From: Bowdeniella nasicola
GTDB taxonomy: Bacteria; Actinomycetota; Actinomycetes; Actinomycetales; Actinomycetaceae
DNA length: 43,394 nucleotides
Assembly: GCF_001907295.1 (NCBI RefSeq)
Contig: NZ_MQVR01000012.1
Span: 1-43,394 of the forward strand
Direction: 5' to 3'
The translations under genes and the position numbers were made by a program. The notes under the pieces were generated by a model. It worked only from the letters and a program-made list of their open reading frames with translations, did no database searches and was not told where the DNA came from. Below are positions 1-12,721 of the stretch, one piece after another (within the stretch, counting starts at the first letter, position 1; every line of letters begins with the position of its first letter).

Positions 1-67
1 CCAACCCGAGCCCGTCGAGCAGGCAGAAACTAGTCAGATCAGGGCAACTGAAGGTAACGTCAAGCAC
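1..67 (-). CDS. ISL3-family transposase, N-terminal fragment (runs off the window)
   Basis: A GTG start at 67 is preceded, 8 bases upstream, by GGAAG. The 22 visible residues include CPDLTSFCLLDGLGL, close to the N-terminus of actinobacterial ISL3 transposases as I remember them (CPDLTTFCRLDELGL), which lies just before the zinc-binding domain. The rest of the gene, including the DDE catalytic core, is outside the window. The family call rests on this short match together with the adjoining inverted repeat; each supports the other. Confidence 0.7.
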   Translation of the reverse strand, partial: MLDVTFSCPDLTSFCLLDGLGL

Positions 68-188
68 GTCGAGGTCTTCCAGATCAGGCGTGTAGGAACC
101 TTCATCTTCGGAGGACCTCGACCCCTTCAACCAGCCGCCACGCCGCAAACCCGAACAACGCTACCTACACCCTGGATTGTGAAGAGCC
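1..188 (-). mobile_element. ISL3-family insertion sequence, transposase-proximal end (partial)
   Basis: The outer end is at position 188: read on the minus strand it begins GGCTCTTCACAATCC, which matches the GGCTCTTC tip typical of ISL3-family inverted repeats (for example those of corynebacterial elements). About 120 bases inward starts a reading frame that resembles actinobacterial ISL3 transposases, transcribed leftwards out of the window. The tip abuts the coding sequence of a 5'-nucleotidase after its Lys-Tyr-Gly codons, so the element is inserted in that gene. ISL3 elements usually make 8-bp target duplications, so the expected duplicate is the 8 bases at 189-196; the other end lies outside the window and cannot be checked. 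Confidence 0.8.
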
Positions 189-1235
189 GCCATACTTGCC
201 GGCCTGCAGGAACTGGATACCGCGGAACTCGGTGTTGTAAGCGATGTGCGTGTGGCCAGCGAACACGGCCGTGTACTTCTCCGAGACACCTTCCGCGAAC
301 TTCTTGAACGCGCCGCCGGCGGTGATCTCCGAGGTGGCGGGGCCTTCGTGGACGAGCGCGACGAGGACGTCGGCTTCGCCGTTGTCATCGTTGCCGTCGG
401 TCAGCTCATCGGCGACCTTGTTAGCGGTGTCGGTGATCGATTCCCAGGTGATGCCCTTGATACCGGCCGGGGAGACCAGCGAGGGCATGTCTTCCGTAAT
501 GAGGCCGACGAAGCCGACCCGCACACCGTTATCCAGGGTCACGACGTGCGAGCCCTTCAGCTCGGGCGGCGTCTCCCCCTTGACGTTGGCGCCAAGGACA
601 GGGAACTTCGAAGCAGCAATCTTCTTCTTGAAGTCCTCCCAGCCCTTGTCGAACTCATGGTTACCCACGGAGGAGACCTCGAGGCCCATGGCGTTCAGGA
701 CATCGATCGACGGCTTATCGTCCAGGATGCTGGATTCGAACGTCGAGGCGCCGAAGTTATCGCCCGAGGATGAGAAGATCGTGCCTTCGGGGTTCTTGGC
801 GCGTTCCTGCTTAACGAAGGACGAGATCACCGGGCCGGACTTAATGCGGCCGTGGAAGTCGGTGATGTTCAGGATGTCGATCGCCTTGGCTTCGGCAGCC
901 ATCGTGCCCATGTCGGGGCCGGTCGCCTCCTTGCCGCTCTCCTCGCCCTTGTCGGCCTCATCCTTGTCAGCTTCGCCCTTGTCGGGTTCGACCGGCTTTT
1001 CGCCCGGCTCGGTTTCTTCGGGCTTTTCGGTATCGTCGGTGTCCTTGCCGTCGGACTCATCTTCCGACCCTTCGCCGGGGGCGTCGGTCTCGGTCGGGGG
1101 CGTGGTCTGGGTTGCCTCCGGGTTGGGCGACGCGTCGCCCTCCGGGTCAGCGTAGGCTGCGCCGGCAAACCCCACGAGCGCCAGCGCGGCAGCGCTCAGG
1201 CCCGCAAGGGACCTGGTGTAAATGGATTTCGACAT
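189..1235 (-). pseudogene. Secreted 5'-nucleotidase/UshA-type metallophosphoesterase, cut by an IS
   Basis: About 349 residues of the original gene remain; the frame runs a few codons into the IS before a stop. The start at 1235 has a good ribosome site (AAAGGACGAGG). It begins with a Sec signal peptide (MSKSIYTRS..., hydrophobic core, AYA cleavage), then about 85 residues of acidic, Asp/Glu/Pro-rich low-complexity linker, then the calcineurin-like fold: TDFHGR near residue 125, GDNFGAS, GNHEFD and GHTHIAY near the break. These are dinuclear-metal motifs of the UshA/5'-nucleotidase family, which release phosphate from extracellular nucleotides. The C-terminal substrate-specificity domain and any wall anchor are lost or displaced beyond the IS. 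The product would lack its nucleotide-binding domain, so loss of function is likely. Confidence 0.88.
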
Positions 1236-1419
1236 GAAACCTCGTCCTTTTGGTCATGGATAGGTCTGGCCGCTGGTGGCATCCGTCCCCCGCAGGCTAA
1301 CCCGTGAGCTACGGAATAGGAAGAGAGTTGGCAAACGACCGGGACAATCGAATTAACTTTTCTCACCCCGTCACTCCCCCGTAACCTTCTCGTCAACTCG
1401 CGCGCTCGTTCGTGGGTGA

Positions 1420-1425
1420 TAGAAC
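1420..1425 (+). promoter_or_regulatory. Possible -10 element of a leaderless MFS transcript
   Basis: TAGAAC lies 6 bases before the ATG at 1432 and there is no Shine-Dalgarno sequence, an arrangement typical of leaderless mRNAs in Actinobacteria. The last base departs from the TANNNT consensus, so support is weak. The 196-base gap 1236-1431 also has to hold the divergent promoter of the 5'-nucleotidase gene; I recognise no riboswitch there. Confidence 0.3.
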
Positions 1426-1431
1426 TGCGAT

Positions 1432-2885
1432 ATGACGTCTGAGAGCTCAACTCTGCCACCCGAAGAGCGGCGACGCGCCTTCGCCGTTATTTTGGCCGCG
1501 GGGTTCATGACGTTGCTCGACGTGTCAATCGTGAATATCGCGTTGCCGTCGGTCGAGGCGTCGCTCAACGCGAATGCGACGCACATCCAACTCATCGTCG
1601 CGGGCTACTCGCTCGCGTTCGGGCTCGTGCTCGTACCCGCAGGCCGGTTGGGAGACGTCTACGGACGCAGGCGCATCTTCCTTCTTGGCGTCATTGGTTT
1701 CGTCATCGCCTCGGTGGCGTGCGGGCTGGCGCCGACGGCAGCGCTGCTGTCGATCTTCCGGCTCCTGCAAGGCGTCGCAGCGGCGCTCATTAATCCGCAG
1801 GTTGTCGGGCTCATCCAGCAGTTGTTCTCCGGTCCTGAGCGCGGGCGAGCGTTCGGGATTTTTGGCGCGTCGATCGGTGTCTCGACAGCGATCGGCCCGG
1901 TCCTTGGCGGCGCGCTCATCGGAGGGCTCGGCCCGGAGCTCGGCTGGCGGGCAGTTTTCCTCGTCAACCTGCCCGTCGGGATTATTCTCGTTATCGCGGC
2001 CCGACGCTACCTGCCGGGACACAGCCGCATGGAGGCGGCAAAGCTCGGGCTCGATATCGTCGGCCTGATACTGCTCGGCGTCACGGTGCTCGCGATCATG
2101 ATGCCGTTCGTCGGTGCCGAACGCACCGGCCTGGCGGGCGCGCCCTGGTGGTGGCTGGCGATCGCGGCCGTCGGGTACGTCGCGTTCATGGCCTGGGAGT
2201 TGCGGCTCGATTCGCGCGGCGGCAGCGCCGTCGTTCCCCGCTCTCTCATGCGCAATACCGGGTTCGTGTTCGGAACGGCGATGGGCACGGCTTACTTCGC
2301 GGGGTTCACCGGCATCTGGATCGTCATCTCGGTCTATATCCAGTCCGGACTGCAACTGGGCGCACTAATCGCGGGGCTCATCGGGCTGCCGTTTTCCATC
2401 ACCGCGGGCTACATGTCGGCGCGCTCGGGCCACTGGCTGCCACGCTACGGGCGTTGGCTCGTCGTCATTGGCCTAGCCGTCATGGGCGTTGGGATTGCGG
2501 CCCTTGATATCGCGTCCATCGTCGTGCCAGAACCATATATTCCCTGGGTGATGATGGCGATCATGGGCGTCGCCGGCGTCGGCTCCGGGTTCGTGATCTC
2601 CCCCAACCAAGCGCTGACCCTCGCCGACGTGCCCGTCGCGTCCGGTGGCACGGCGGGCGGTGTTCTCCAAACGACGCAGCGCGTCGGCGCCTCGGTGGGC
2701 CTTGCGGTCATGACGAGCGTGTTCTTCACGACGCAGGCCACGGCCGGAGGCGATGCCGCGAGTTCTTACGGGCATGCGTTTTCGATGGCACTGCGCGTGA
2801 CCGTCGGAATGATCGTCGTCGCTCTCATCATCGCGGTGATCGATGCCAGGCGGCGCCAACACGATGCGGATGCGGAGGCGAATTC

Positions 2886-2889
<4 letters not shown>
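1432..2889 (+). CDS. DHA2-family (EmrB/QacA-type) MFS drug efflux transporter
   Basis: 485 residues, the length usual for 14-helix DHA2 proton-antiport drug exporters in the cytoplasmic membrane. Visible signatures are the D1 motif LDVSIVNIALPSV in helix 1 (about residues 29-41), motif A GRLGDVYGRRR in the loop after helix 2, and the antiporter motif C region GASIGVSTAIGPVLGG in helix 5. The C-terminus is basic and cytoplasmic. The stop codon overlaps the start of the next gene (ATGA), so the two are probably translationally coupled. The substrate cannot be inferred; no regulator gene lies beside it. Confidence 0.9.
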
Positions 2890-5548
<2,659 letters not shown>

Positions 5549-5764
5549 CTATGCCAACCACCAAAGAAAGGTGACCACATAGTAAAACCGACATTTACCC
5601 TTCTGTCTCGCTCGCGCCCCCTCCGCACTTACCCGCGCGCCGTCCGCGCCCATCCACACCCGCTCTCCCCGCGCACGCTGATCCCCAGACCCACTCCGCC
5701 TTGTTGTCGCGTCGTGCATCCCCTGTGACGCTGACGAAACACCGGCGGCCGAAAGGAGGACCAC

Positions 5765-7462
5765 ATGGACGCCAACCAGCTCATTGAGCATTTCACCATG
5801 GACGACGGACATCTGGACCTCCGCCTGTTCGAACTCATCAATGACACTCTCGACGCGAGCGCCGCGCTGACCTGGTCCCGGCCCGACGCTCCGAGCCACC
5901 TCGAGGCCGTCCGCCTCGCCGAGCGTCTCACCCGCGCGGTCGCCGTCCTACGCATGACACTGTTGCGCGACGCCGACGACGCCAAGGCCGCCAAAGCCGA
6001 GGGCGGCTACCTGCAAGATATCGTCGCCGAAGCAGCCAAGTCGCTCCCCAAGCACGCCGCCAACGACATCTTCGCCGCCCACGATGCCGCAGCCTTCCCC
6101 ACCGCCCTGGAGGCCTACCGCACCGGCCGCATCGGCCGCGGCCACCTGACAACAGCCGTGCGCACCCTCAAGAAACTGACACGCTTTTTCGACGACGACG
6201 CTTTCGCGGTCCTTGCCGCAGACCTCATCGAGCGCGCGGCAGCCGTCGACCCGGTGGCCTTCCGCGTCGACTGCAATGACCTCGTCGGTCAGGTCGACGA
6301 CCTGGCGAAGAAATCGATGGACGAGATCCGCGCCGCCCGCATCGAGCAGTCGAAGGCGGACCGCGGCATGACGATCGTGCCGCGCGACCCGAACCATCCC
6401 GAGTACGGCACCGACGTGCAGATGCACCTCGCCGGCGGCGATACCCCGCTCTTCCAGGCCGTCATCGACCGCTACGCCGAACGGATTCGCCGGTTCCGCC
6501 TCGCCAACGGGCTACCCGCGATGCCGCTGCGCGAGCGCCGCGTCGCCGCGATGATGGAGATCGCGAAACAGGCAGCGACGGACACCGAACGCTCCCGAGC
6601 AGCCGAAGCCGCCCTCGCTCTCGGCGATGCCGCACCGACGCCTACATCCGAGCCGACGACGGGTCCCTCCGCAGGCGAAGAAGCCCCGACAGCCGCAGAC
6701 GCCGAAGTACCGGCCGCCGCAGAATCATCCTCGGCCCGCACACGGAGCCGAACTGCCACGCGCTCCGCACCTCCCGCCGCCACGCAGCCCATCCCCGAAC
6801 CCAGTTTTGATCTGACGAGCCCGCTCTTTGACGACCTCCCGATCCCGGACGATTACGACACGGCCCCGGATTGGGTGAAGGAAGTGATCGACGCGGCAGA
6901 GGCGGAGCGCGCCGCCGAAGCAGAGGGCACCCCCGAGCCAGACAGCACCACCGAGTCGGACAGCACGATCGAAGCAGCAGCTGCCACCGAGTCAGAGCGC
7001 ACCGCCTCGCCAGAGCAAACCGCAGAAGCCACCCCCAGCCACTCGACCTCTGATGACGCACCGGATTCCACGGCGCGGCTCGCCCGCGGCAGCCTCCGTG
7101 AGCGCGTCCTCGCACGTGATCGCGGCTGCGTCTTCCCGGGCTGCGACGTCAACGTCGAACGCTGCATCGTGCACCACATCAAGTCGTTTTCGACCGGCGG
7201 CCGCACGACGGTACGAAACCTGTGCGTCCTGTGCAAAGCCCACCACGTCACGGTCGAACATCCCCCGGGAAGTCGCGAGTACTGGACGATCCGGATGGCC
7301 GACGACGGTATCCCCGACGCGATTCCTCCCGAGCACATCGATCCGCATCAGCGGCCCCGCCGCCACGCGAGATTCCGCACGCCCTACCGATTACCGGAGT
7401 CGCTTGCGCGCCCGCCGGGCCCGGGCCCCGACCCGCCACCGGACCTCCGCCCAGCGTCCTAG
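5765..7462 (+). CDS. DUF222 domain-containing HNH endonuclease
   Basis: 565 residues, preceded by a strong GAAAGGAGG site. Residues 1 to about 250 match the helical DUF222 (13E12-like) domain. A long Ala/Pro/Ser/Thr/Glu-rich linker follows (about 280-440). The C-terminal HNH domain begins RDRGCVFPGC and continues HHIKSFSTGGRTTVRNLCVLC, with paired CxxC-type zinc ligands, the His-His pair of the ββα-metal motif and the final KAHHV histidines. This protein type is multicopy in Actinobacteria, and its biological role is unknown; mobile-element and defence functions have both been proposed. It converges on purL with a 13-base gap. It looks intact. Confidence 0.9.
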   Translation: MDANQLIEHFTMDDGHLDLRLFELINDTLDASAALTWSRPDAPSHLEAVRLAERLTRAVAVLRMTLLRDADDAKAAKAEGGYLQDIVAEAAKSLPKHAANDIFAAHDAAAFPTALEAYRTGRIGRGHLTTAVRTLKKLTRFFDDDAFAVLAADLIERAAAVDPVAFRVDCNDLVGQVDDLAKKSMDEIRAARIEQSKADRGMTIVPRDPNHPEYGTDVQMHLAGGDTPLFQAVIDRYAERIRRFRLANGLPAMPLRERRVAAMMEIAKQAATDTERSRAAEAALALGDAAPTPTSEPTTGPSAGEEAPTAADAEVPAAAESSSARTRSRTATRSAPPAATQPIPEPSFDLTSPLFDDLPIPDDYDTAPDWVKEVIDAAEAERAAEAEGTPEPDSTTESDSTIEAAAATESERTASPEQTAEATPSHSTSDDAPDSTARLARGSLRERVLARDRGCVFPGCDVNVERCIVHHIKSFSTGGRTTVRNLCVLCKAHHVTVEHPPGSREYWTIRMADDGIPDAIPPEHIDPHQRPRRHARFRTPYRLPESLARPPGPGPDPPPDLRPAS

Positions 7463-7475
7463 GGATGGGGAATTA

Positions 7476-9776
7476 CTAGCCGAAGTGGCGCGGCAGCGTC
7501 GCCTCCGACGCCTCGCGCACCGCGTCGAGCGCCAGCTCGAGCGTCCCGCCCGCGACCGCGACCGACAGCGAGGTGCCGCCCGTCGCGCCAATGACGGCAC
7601 ACGGCACGCCGGCCTCGTCGGCCAGCTGCTGCACGGCTGCGACGTCCTGCTTATCGAGCGCCACAATGGCCCGCGCGCCGGACTCCGCGAACAGCGCCAC
7701 GGCGCCGTCGATCTCGTCGCGCTCGCAGATGCCGGAAAGGTCCACCGACGCGCCGACGCCGAAGCGCAGCGCCCCCTTAAGCAGCGCCTGCGACAGGCCG
7801 CCGCGCGAGACGTCATGCGCCGCCCGCGACATCCCCTGCTCGCCGAGCGCGATGAGCACGTCGGCCAGCGCTGCCTCCGCCGCGAAGTCGACGACCGGCG
7901 GCTCGCCGCCCAGGTGCGAGTGGATCGCGCGCGCCCATTCGGAGCCGGAGAGCTCCTCACGCGTCGCGCCAAGCAACACGATGGCCTGGTCGGCATCGTT
8001 CCATCCGGAGGGCACGACGCGCGAAACGTCCTGCATGACGCCGAGCACGCCGACGACCGGCGTCGGGAAGATCGATTCGTCGCCCGTCGTGTTGTACAGC
8101 GACACGTTGCCGCCGGTGACGGGCACGCCGAGCGTGCGGCAGCCGTCGGCCAGCCCCGTGATCGCTTGGACGAGCTGCCACATCGAGTCCGGCTTTTCGG
8201 GGCTGCCGAAGTTCAGGCAGTCGGTGACGGCGAGCGGCCGCGCGCCAACGGTGGCGACGTTGCGGTAGGCCTCCGCGAGCGACGCCTGCGCGCCCGCGTA
8301 CGGGTCGAGGTAGGCAAAGCGCGGGATCGCGTCGGCGGAGATCGCGACGCCAAGGCCGGATTCCTCATCGACGCGCACGACGCCGGCGTCGTCGGGCTGG
8401 GCGAGCGCCGTATTGCCCTGCACGTAGCGGTCGTATTGCGAGGTGATCCACGACGGCGAGGCGAGGTTCGGCGAGGCGGCCAGGGCCAGCATCTGCTCGC
8501 GGATCTCGTCGGGATTCGCGGGGCGCGCGAGCTTTTCGGCGGCGTCGGCGCGCACGGCATCGAGCCAGTCGGGGCGCGCGAACGGGCGGTCATAAGTGGG
8601 CCCGTCGTGCGCGACGGTCTTCGGGTCGACGTCGACGATGCGCTCGCCGAAGTGATCGATCGTGAGGCGGCCATCGCCCGTCACCTTGCCGATGACGGCG
8701 GTCTCGACCTCCCACTTGGCAGTGACGGCGAGGAAATCGTCGAGTTTGTCAGGCGTGACGATCGCCATCATGCGCTCTTGGGACTCGCTCATGAGGATCT
8801 CGCCGGCGGTGAGCGACGGTTCTCGCAGCAGGACGTTTTCGAGGTCGACGTGCATGCCGGAATCGCCGTTGGAGGCCAGCTCGGACGTCGCACACGAAAT
8901 ACCCGCCGCGCCGAGGTCCTGAATCGCCTCGACGAGCTCGCCCGCGAACAGTTCGAGGCAGCATTCGATGAGGAGCTTTTCCATGAACGGGTCGCCGACC
9001 TGCACGCTCGGGCGCTTCGTCGGGCCGCCCTCGTCGAAGGTTTCGGACGCGAGGATGGAGGCGCCGCCGATGCCGTCGCCGCCGGTGCGCGCACCGAACA
9101 GGACGACGTGGTTGCCCTCGCCGGTCGCGTTGGCCAGGTGGATATCGTCGTGCCGCATGATGCCGACGCACAGGGCGTTGACGAGCGGGTTGCCCTGGTA
9201 GCTCGCGTCGAAGTCGGTCTCGCCGCCGATGTTGGGCAGGCCGAGACAGTTGCCGTAGCCGCCGATGCCCGCGACGACGCCGTGCACGACGCGGGCCGTA
9301 TCCGGATGGTCGATCGCGCCGAAGCGGAGCTGGTCCATGACGGCCACGGGGCGCGCGCCCATCGAGATGATGTCGCGCACGATGCCGCCGACGCCCGTCG
9401 CGGCGCCCTGATAGGGCTCGACGTAGGACGGGTGATTGTGCGATTCGACCTTGAACGTCACCGCCCAGCCGTCGCCGATATTGACGACGCCCGCGTTCTG
9501 GCCGATGCCGACGAGCAGGTTCTCGCGCATCTCTTCGGTCGTCTTTTCGCCGAACTGCTTGAGGTGGATTTTGGAGGACTTATACGAGCAGTGCTCGGAC
9601 CACATGACCGAATACATCGCGAGTTCGGCGGCGGTGGGGCGACGGCCCAGCAGGTCGACGATCTGGCGATATTCCTCTTCTTTAAGGCCTAGTTCGGCGT
9701 ACGGCATCTCCTTGTTCGGAGAGGCTGCGGCATCGTCGACGGTATCGGGATGATGGGCGGGCGCGGTGGCAGGCAT
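7476..9776 (-). CDS. purL: Phosphoribosylformylglycinamidine synthase II (PurL)
   Basis: 766 residues, the length of the small-type PurL that works with separate PurQ and PurS subunits. It makes FGAM from FGAR, ATP and glutamine-derived ammonia in purine synthesis. Visible motifs are [12 protein letters not shown] near residue 58, [21 protein letters not shown] near 111, MDQLRFG, and the repeated AIRS-like C-terminal half with TGGNVSLYN and [17 protein letters not shown]. The first 22 residues are a variable extension. A GGGGA precedes the ATG. purQ and purS are not beside it. The 140 bases upstream (9777-9916) hold only the promoter region. Confidence 0.96.
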   Translation of the reverse strand: MPATAPAHHPDTVDDAAASPNKEMPYAELGLKEEEYRQIVDLLGRRPTAAELAMYSVMWSEHCSYKSSKIHLKQFGEKTTEEMRENLLVGIGQNAGVVNIGDGWAVTFKVESHNHPSYVEPYQGAATGVGGIVRDIISMGARPVAVMDQLRFGAIDHPDTARVVHGVVAGIGGYGNCLGLPNIGGETDFDASYQGNPLVNALCVGIMRHDDIHLANATGEGNHVVLFGARTGGDGIGGASILASETFDEGGPTKRPSVQVGDPFMEKLLIECCLELFAGELVEAIQDLGAAGISCATSELASNGDSGMHVDLENVLLREPSLTAGEILMSESQERMMAIVTPDKLDDFLAVTAKWEVETAVIGKVTGDGRLTIDHFGERIVDVDPKTVAHDGPTYDRPFARPDWLDAVRADAAEKLARPANPDEIREQMLALAASPNLASPSWITSQYDRYVQGNTALAQPDDAGVVRVDEESGLGVAISADAIPRFAYLDPYAGAQASLAEAYRNVATVGARPLAVTDCLNFGSPEKPDSMWQLVQAITGLADGCRTLGVPVTGGNVSLYNTTGDESIFPTPVVGVLGVMQDVSRVVPSGWNDADQAIVLLGATREELSGSEWARAIHSHLGGEPPVVDFAAEAALADVLIALGEQGMSRAAHDVSRGGLSQALLKGALRFGVGASVDLSGICERDEIDGAVALFAESGARAIVALDKQDVAAVQQLADEAGVPCAVIGATGGTSLSVAVAGGTLELALDAVREASEATLPRHFG

Positions 9777-9916
9777 GTAATCCCCACAAGTATCGAGGTG
9801 TAGCGGGCGAAACCGAGCATACCGCCCGGCGACTCGTGATGTCGGGCGGGCCCACCCATCGGATACGAATGCCCACCTGCACTCGGCGGGCTCGTCGTGC
9901 CTGAGGGGCCCGAGGG

Positions 9917-10897
9917 CTACGCCCGGCGGAGCTTGCGGGATTTACTGGCGCCGCGCAGAGTGCGCAGGATCTGCCGCGGCCGCGAGACGTGCGGGTCCTT
10001 GTTCGGCAGCGCGAGGCGGAAAATCTTTTTCGTCACCGACGCGACCTGCACCGGCATCGGGCCCGTGACGTAGGTGAGGCCGTAGCGGGCCATGATCTCG
10101 CGGATGCGCGGGGCGATCTCGTGGTAGCGCGAGCTCGGCAGGTCCGGAAAGAGGTGGTGTTCGATCTGGTGGGAGAGGTTGCCCGTCATGATGTGCAGCG
10201 CGCGCGGGCCGGAGATATTGGCGCTGCCGAGCAGCTGGCGCAGATACCACTCGCCGCGCGTCTCGCCGTCGATCGACTCCGTCTCAAAGGTTTGGACGCC
10301 CTCGGGGAAGTGCCCGCAGATGATGACGGTATGCGACCAGACGTTGCGCACAACGTTGGCGATGACGTTCGCGCCGAGGGTGGACAGGTCGAGCGCTATG
10401 AGGGAGCCGACGACGTCGCCCGTCACGAGGTGGGCGGAGACGAGGCCGTCGTCGATCATCGTCACGGTGATCGTGAAGTCGCGGGCGTCGCCGGCAAGGG
10501 CTGCCGTCCGGGGCGTCGGCCCGGTCGCGGGGCTCGAGGCAGTGCCCGGAGTTGCGGCGGACGTGATCGAGAAGGCGCGCCAGCGGCGGACCCCGTCGAT
10601 GTCGACGCCGATGCGCACGTACTGGCCGGGCAGGTGGCCCTGCCAGGCTCCCGACGGGCGGAGCGTCAGGGTGGCGCTGCGGGCGGTTTCGCGAGTACGA
10701 GCGATGATGCGGGCGCGCAGATCGGCGCCGGAGCGCAGCGGGTTGATGAGGTCGAGATAGTCGCCGGGCACGAGCGGCGTCGCGAGTGAGGCCGCGATTT
10801 TGGCGGCCGACGATCGCACTCGGGCCAGCAGGACAGGCCGAGCGACGGCGACGGACGACTGGCCGTCGCGGGGCGAAAGGGTACGGCCCGAACTCAT
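9917..10897 (-). pseudogene. Ferredoxin reductase/fatty-acid desaturase chimera made by an in-frame deletion
   Basis: The frame encodes two unrelated partial proteins (residue numbers here count from a GTG at 10906; the ATG at 10897 is equally possible). Residues 1-165 match the N-terminal FAD-binding half of ferredoxin-NADP reductase-like desaturase partners: HLPGQYVRIG and RRWRAFSIT, ending at DDGLVSAHL. From about 167 the sequence becomes the C-terminal half of a membrane acyl desaturase of the DesA3 type: CGHFPEGV, then the third histidine box SHQIEHHLFPDLP near 245-257. Missing are the reductase NAD and 2Fe-2S domains and the desaturase's first two histidine boxes and most membrane helices. 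In mycobacteria the two genes are adjacent in this order, so a deletion of roughly 1.2-1.5 kb explains the junction near 10411. Neither activity should survive. Confidence 0.85.
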
Positions 10898-10908
10898 ATA
10901 CGACACCG

Positions 10909-10930
10909 CAACCTACTCCACCGTAGGTTG
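10909..10930. promoter_or_regulatory. Perfect palindrome, probable operator of the desaturase operon
   Basis: CAACCTAC-N6-GTAGGTTG is an exact 8-bp inverted repeat just upstream of the reductase-desaturase start. Perfect palindromes of this size directly before actinobacterial desaturase genes are typical TetR-family sites. The bound regulator is not encoded nearby. The site survives although the gene behind it is broken. Confidence 0.55.
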
Positions 10931-10948
10931 TCGCTTAGCGGTCCATTT

Positions 10949-12628
10949 TCAGCCCTCGGCGTGGAAGTTCAGTGCGACCATGCCGATGCTGGCGAGGCGA
11001 CGGGCGTGCGCGATACAGGCGGCGAGCATCTCGGTTTCGTCCACCTCGAGCAGGGCCGCGAGCGCCCCGGCAATCTGCGCGACGGTGAGGGTTCCGTCGG
11101 AGGCGGAGAGCATTCCCGCGAGCTCCGTCGGGCAGGAAATAACCTGGTGCAGGCCGCCGCCCTGCGTCGCGGTGATGACCTCGGGTTGGCTCGCACCGAC
11201 GCGGTAGTGGTGCTCGATCGTCACGTCGTCGCTGGTCTGGATCGTGGCGGCGGCGATCGCGTCATCGCTGGCGCGGGCGAGGCGGCGGCGCCGGGCGAAC
11301 AGGCGCCAGAGGTCCTCGCCGCTCGGTGCTGCGAGGCCGGTGAGGTCTGTCGTCTCGCGCATGCCCTCGCCCGCGGGTAAGTCGGCGTCGGGGCGCGCAA
11401 CGAGCAGGTATCCGAAGTCGATCCATCGCACGTCGCGGCTCGCGAAGTCCTCGAGGTAGGCGAGGTAGGTGGCCTCGCGCAGCTGCCGGTCCGGGCCGAC
11501 GGCGTGGCCGCCGTCGCGCAGCCACATTTCGGCGTACTCGGCCGCGTCCTGGAACTCACGGCGCACAATCCAGGCGTCGAGGGCGACACCTGAGCGGGCC
11601 TCGGCCTCGGCGACCCAGGCAAGCGGCGCGGCAAACGGCTCCTCGCCCGTCACTTCCCAGTTGGCGAGCAGCACGGCCCGGCCGCCGGGCGCGAGGTGCT
11701 CCCCTAGCTGGCTGACGACGCGCCGCCCGAGCCCATCGCCGCTTTCGCGCATGCCGCCGTCGCGGTACTCCATGACCGGCAGGCCGGCGTCGTAGGCCGC
11801 GGCCGGCGTGATGACGAACGGCGGATTCGAGGCGATGACGTCGAAGCGCTCTCCTGCTACGGGTTCGAACAGCGACCCGGCGCGCACCTCGAGCCGCGTC
11901 TCGTCGACGCCGTTGAGTTGGGCGTTGGCACGGGCGAAGGCGAGCGCCCGTTCGGACAGGTCGGTCGCGACGACGGCGTCAGTGTAAGGCGCGAGCGAGA
12001 GCGCCTGAATGCCCGAGCCGGTCCCGAGGTCGAGGACGCGCCCCAGATCGGCTTCGCGTGGCAGCAGCGCATGCAGGGTCTGCGACGCGCCGCCGATCCC
12101 GAGCACGTGCCAGGACGGCAGCGGCCCGCCGACGACGGTTTCGGGCAGGTCGGACATGATCCAGGCCGGGGCGCCCGGGGTGTCATCGCCCGTCGGCGAC
12201 AGGTCGACAAGGGAGTGATAGCGCGGTTCGACGCTAGGCGTCGGGACAGTCGCCGACGCATCAGTCGCTGCCGCATCGGTCGCCGACGTATCAGACGGCA
12301 CCTGCCCGACGAGGTGGCAGGCGAGCGCGTCGGCCAGCCCGAACTGCGGGAGCGCCGCCGCCACCTGCGCGGCCGTCAGCTCCTGGCCAAGCAGGAACAG
12401 CCGCGCGAGCAGCGCCAGCGGCCGCTCATCTGCTGCCAGTTCGCGTCGGGCCGGCGCGAGCTCTTCGCGCGCGAGCGCCGCCACGGCGAGCGGCGAGAGC
12501 AGCGAATCGAGGCTCTCGGAGGAAAATTCGGTGAGGTCCGCCCGCAAGCGACTGGCCTGCTCTGATCGGGCAAAACTAGGCGGCGGCATTAATTCCGGCT
12601 CGCGCGCGGGGCCGCTAGCAAACGTCAT
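10949..12628 (-). CDS. Large class I SAM-dependent methyltransferase (release-factor/N5-glutamine MTase-like core)
   Basis: About 559 residues from the ATG at 12628; in-frame ATGs also occur at 12637 and 12706, and none has a clear ribosome site. I prefer 12628 because the longer forms reach towards the divergent gene. The N-terminal 170 residues are helical and uncharacterised. The methyltransferase core follows with motif I VLDLGTGSGIQALSL, DLSERAL, and the catalytic NPPFVI of the MTS/HemK class, which methylates amino groups of glutamine or adenine. A C-terminal domain of about 200 residues, poorly known, contains WIDFGYLLV. This three-part layout is common in Actinobacteria and the substrate is unknown. 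It appears intact, between two damaged loci. Confidence 0.8.
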   Translation of the reverse strand: MTFASGPAREPELMPPPSFARSEQASRLRADLTEFSSESLDSLLSPLAVAALAREELAPARRELAADERPLALLARLFLLGQELTAAQVAAALPQFGLADALACHLVGQVPSDTSATDAAATDASATVPTPSVEPRYHSLVDLSPTGDDTPGAPAWIMSDLPETVVGGPLPSWHVLGIGGASQTLHALLPREADLGRVLDLGTGSGIQALSLAPYTDAVVATDLSERALAFARANAQLNGVDETRLEVRAGSLFEPVAGERFDVIASNPPFVITPAAAYDAGLPVMEYRDGGMRESGDGLGRRVVSQLGEHLAPGGRAVLLANWEVTGEEPFAAPLAWVAEAEARSGVALDAWIVRREFQDAAEYAEMWLRDGGHAVGPDRQLREATYLAYLEDFASRDVRWIDFGYLLVARPDADLPAGEGMRETTDLTGLAAPSGEDLWRLFARRRRLARASDDAIAAATIQTSDDVTIEHHYRVGASQPEVITATQGGGLHQVISCPTELAGMLSASDGTLTVAQIAGALAALLEVDETEMLAACIAHARRLASIGMVALNFHAEG

Positions 12629-12721
12629 GGCTCCCATTGTTTCATTTGCACCATTCAACCCCTGGTGCGTGGCGCACATCACCCATAGCCTAGGCACGCC
12701 CCTCAATTTGAAAGGACACCC

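Noticed and set aside
1236-1431. Possible riboswitch in the leader of the 5'-nucleotidase gene
   Set aside because: Some stretches (GGTTAGCCTGCGGGGGACG) recall c-di-AMP or cobalamin leaders, but the conserved core elements of neither could be laid out.
7053-9692. Very long open frame on the + strand opposite purL
   Set aside because: It is antisense to a complete, motif-bearing purL, has arginine/alanine-rich composition without domains, and long antisense frames are expected at this GC content.
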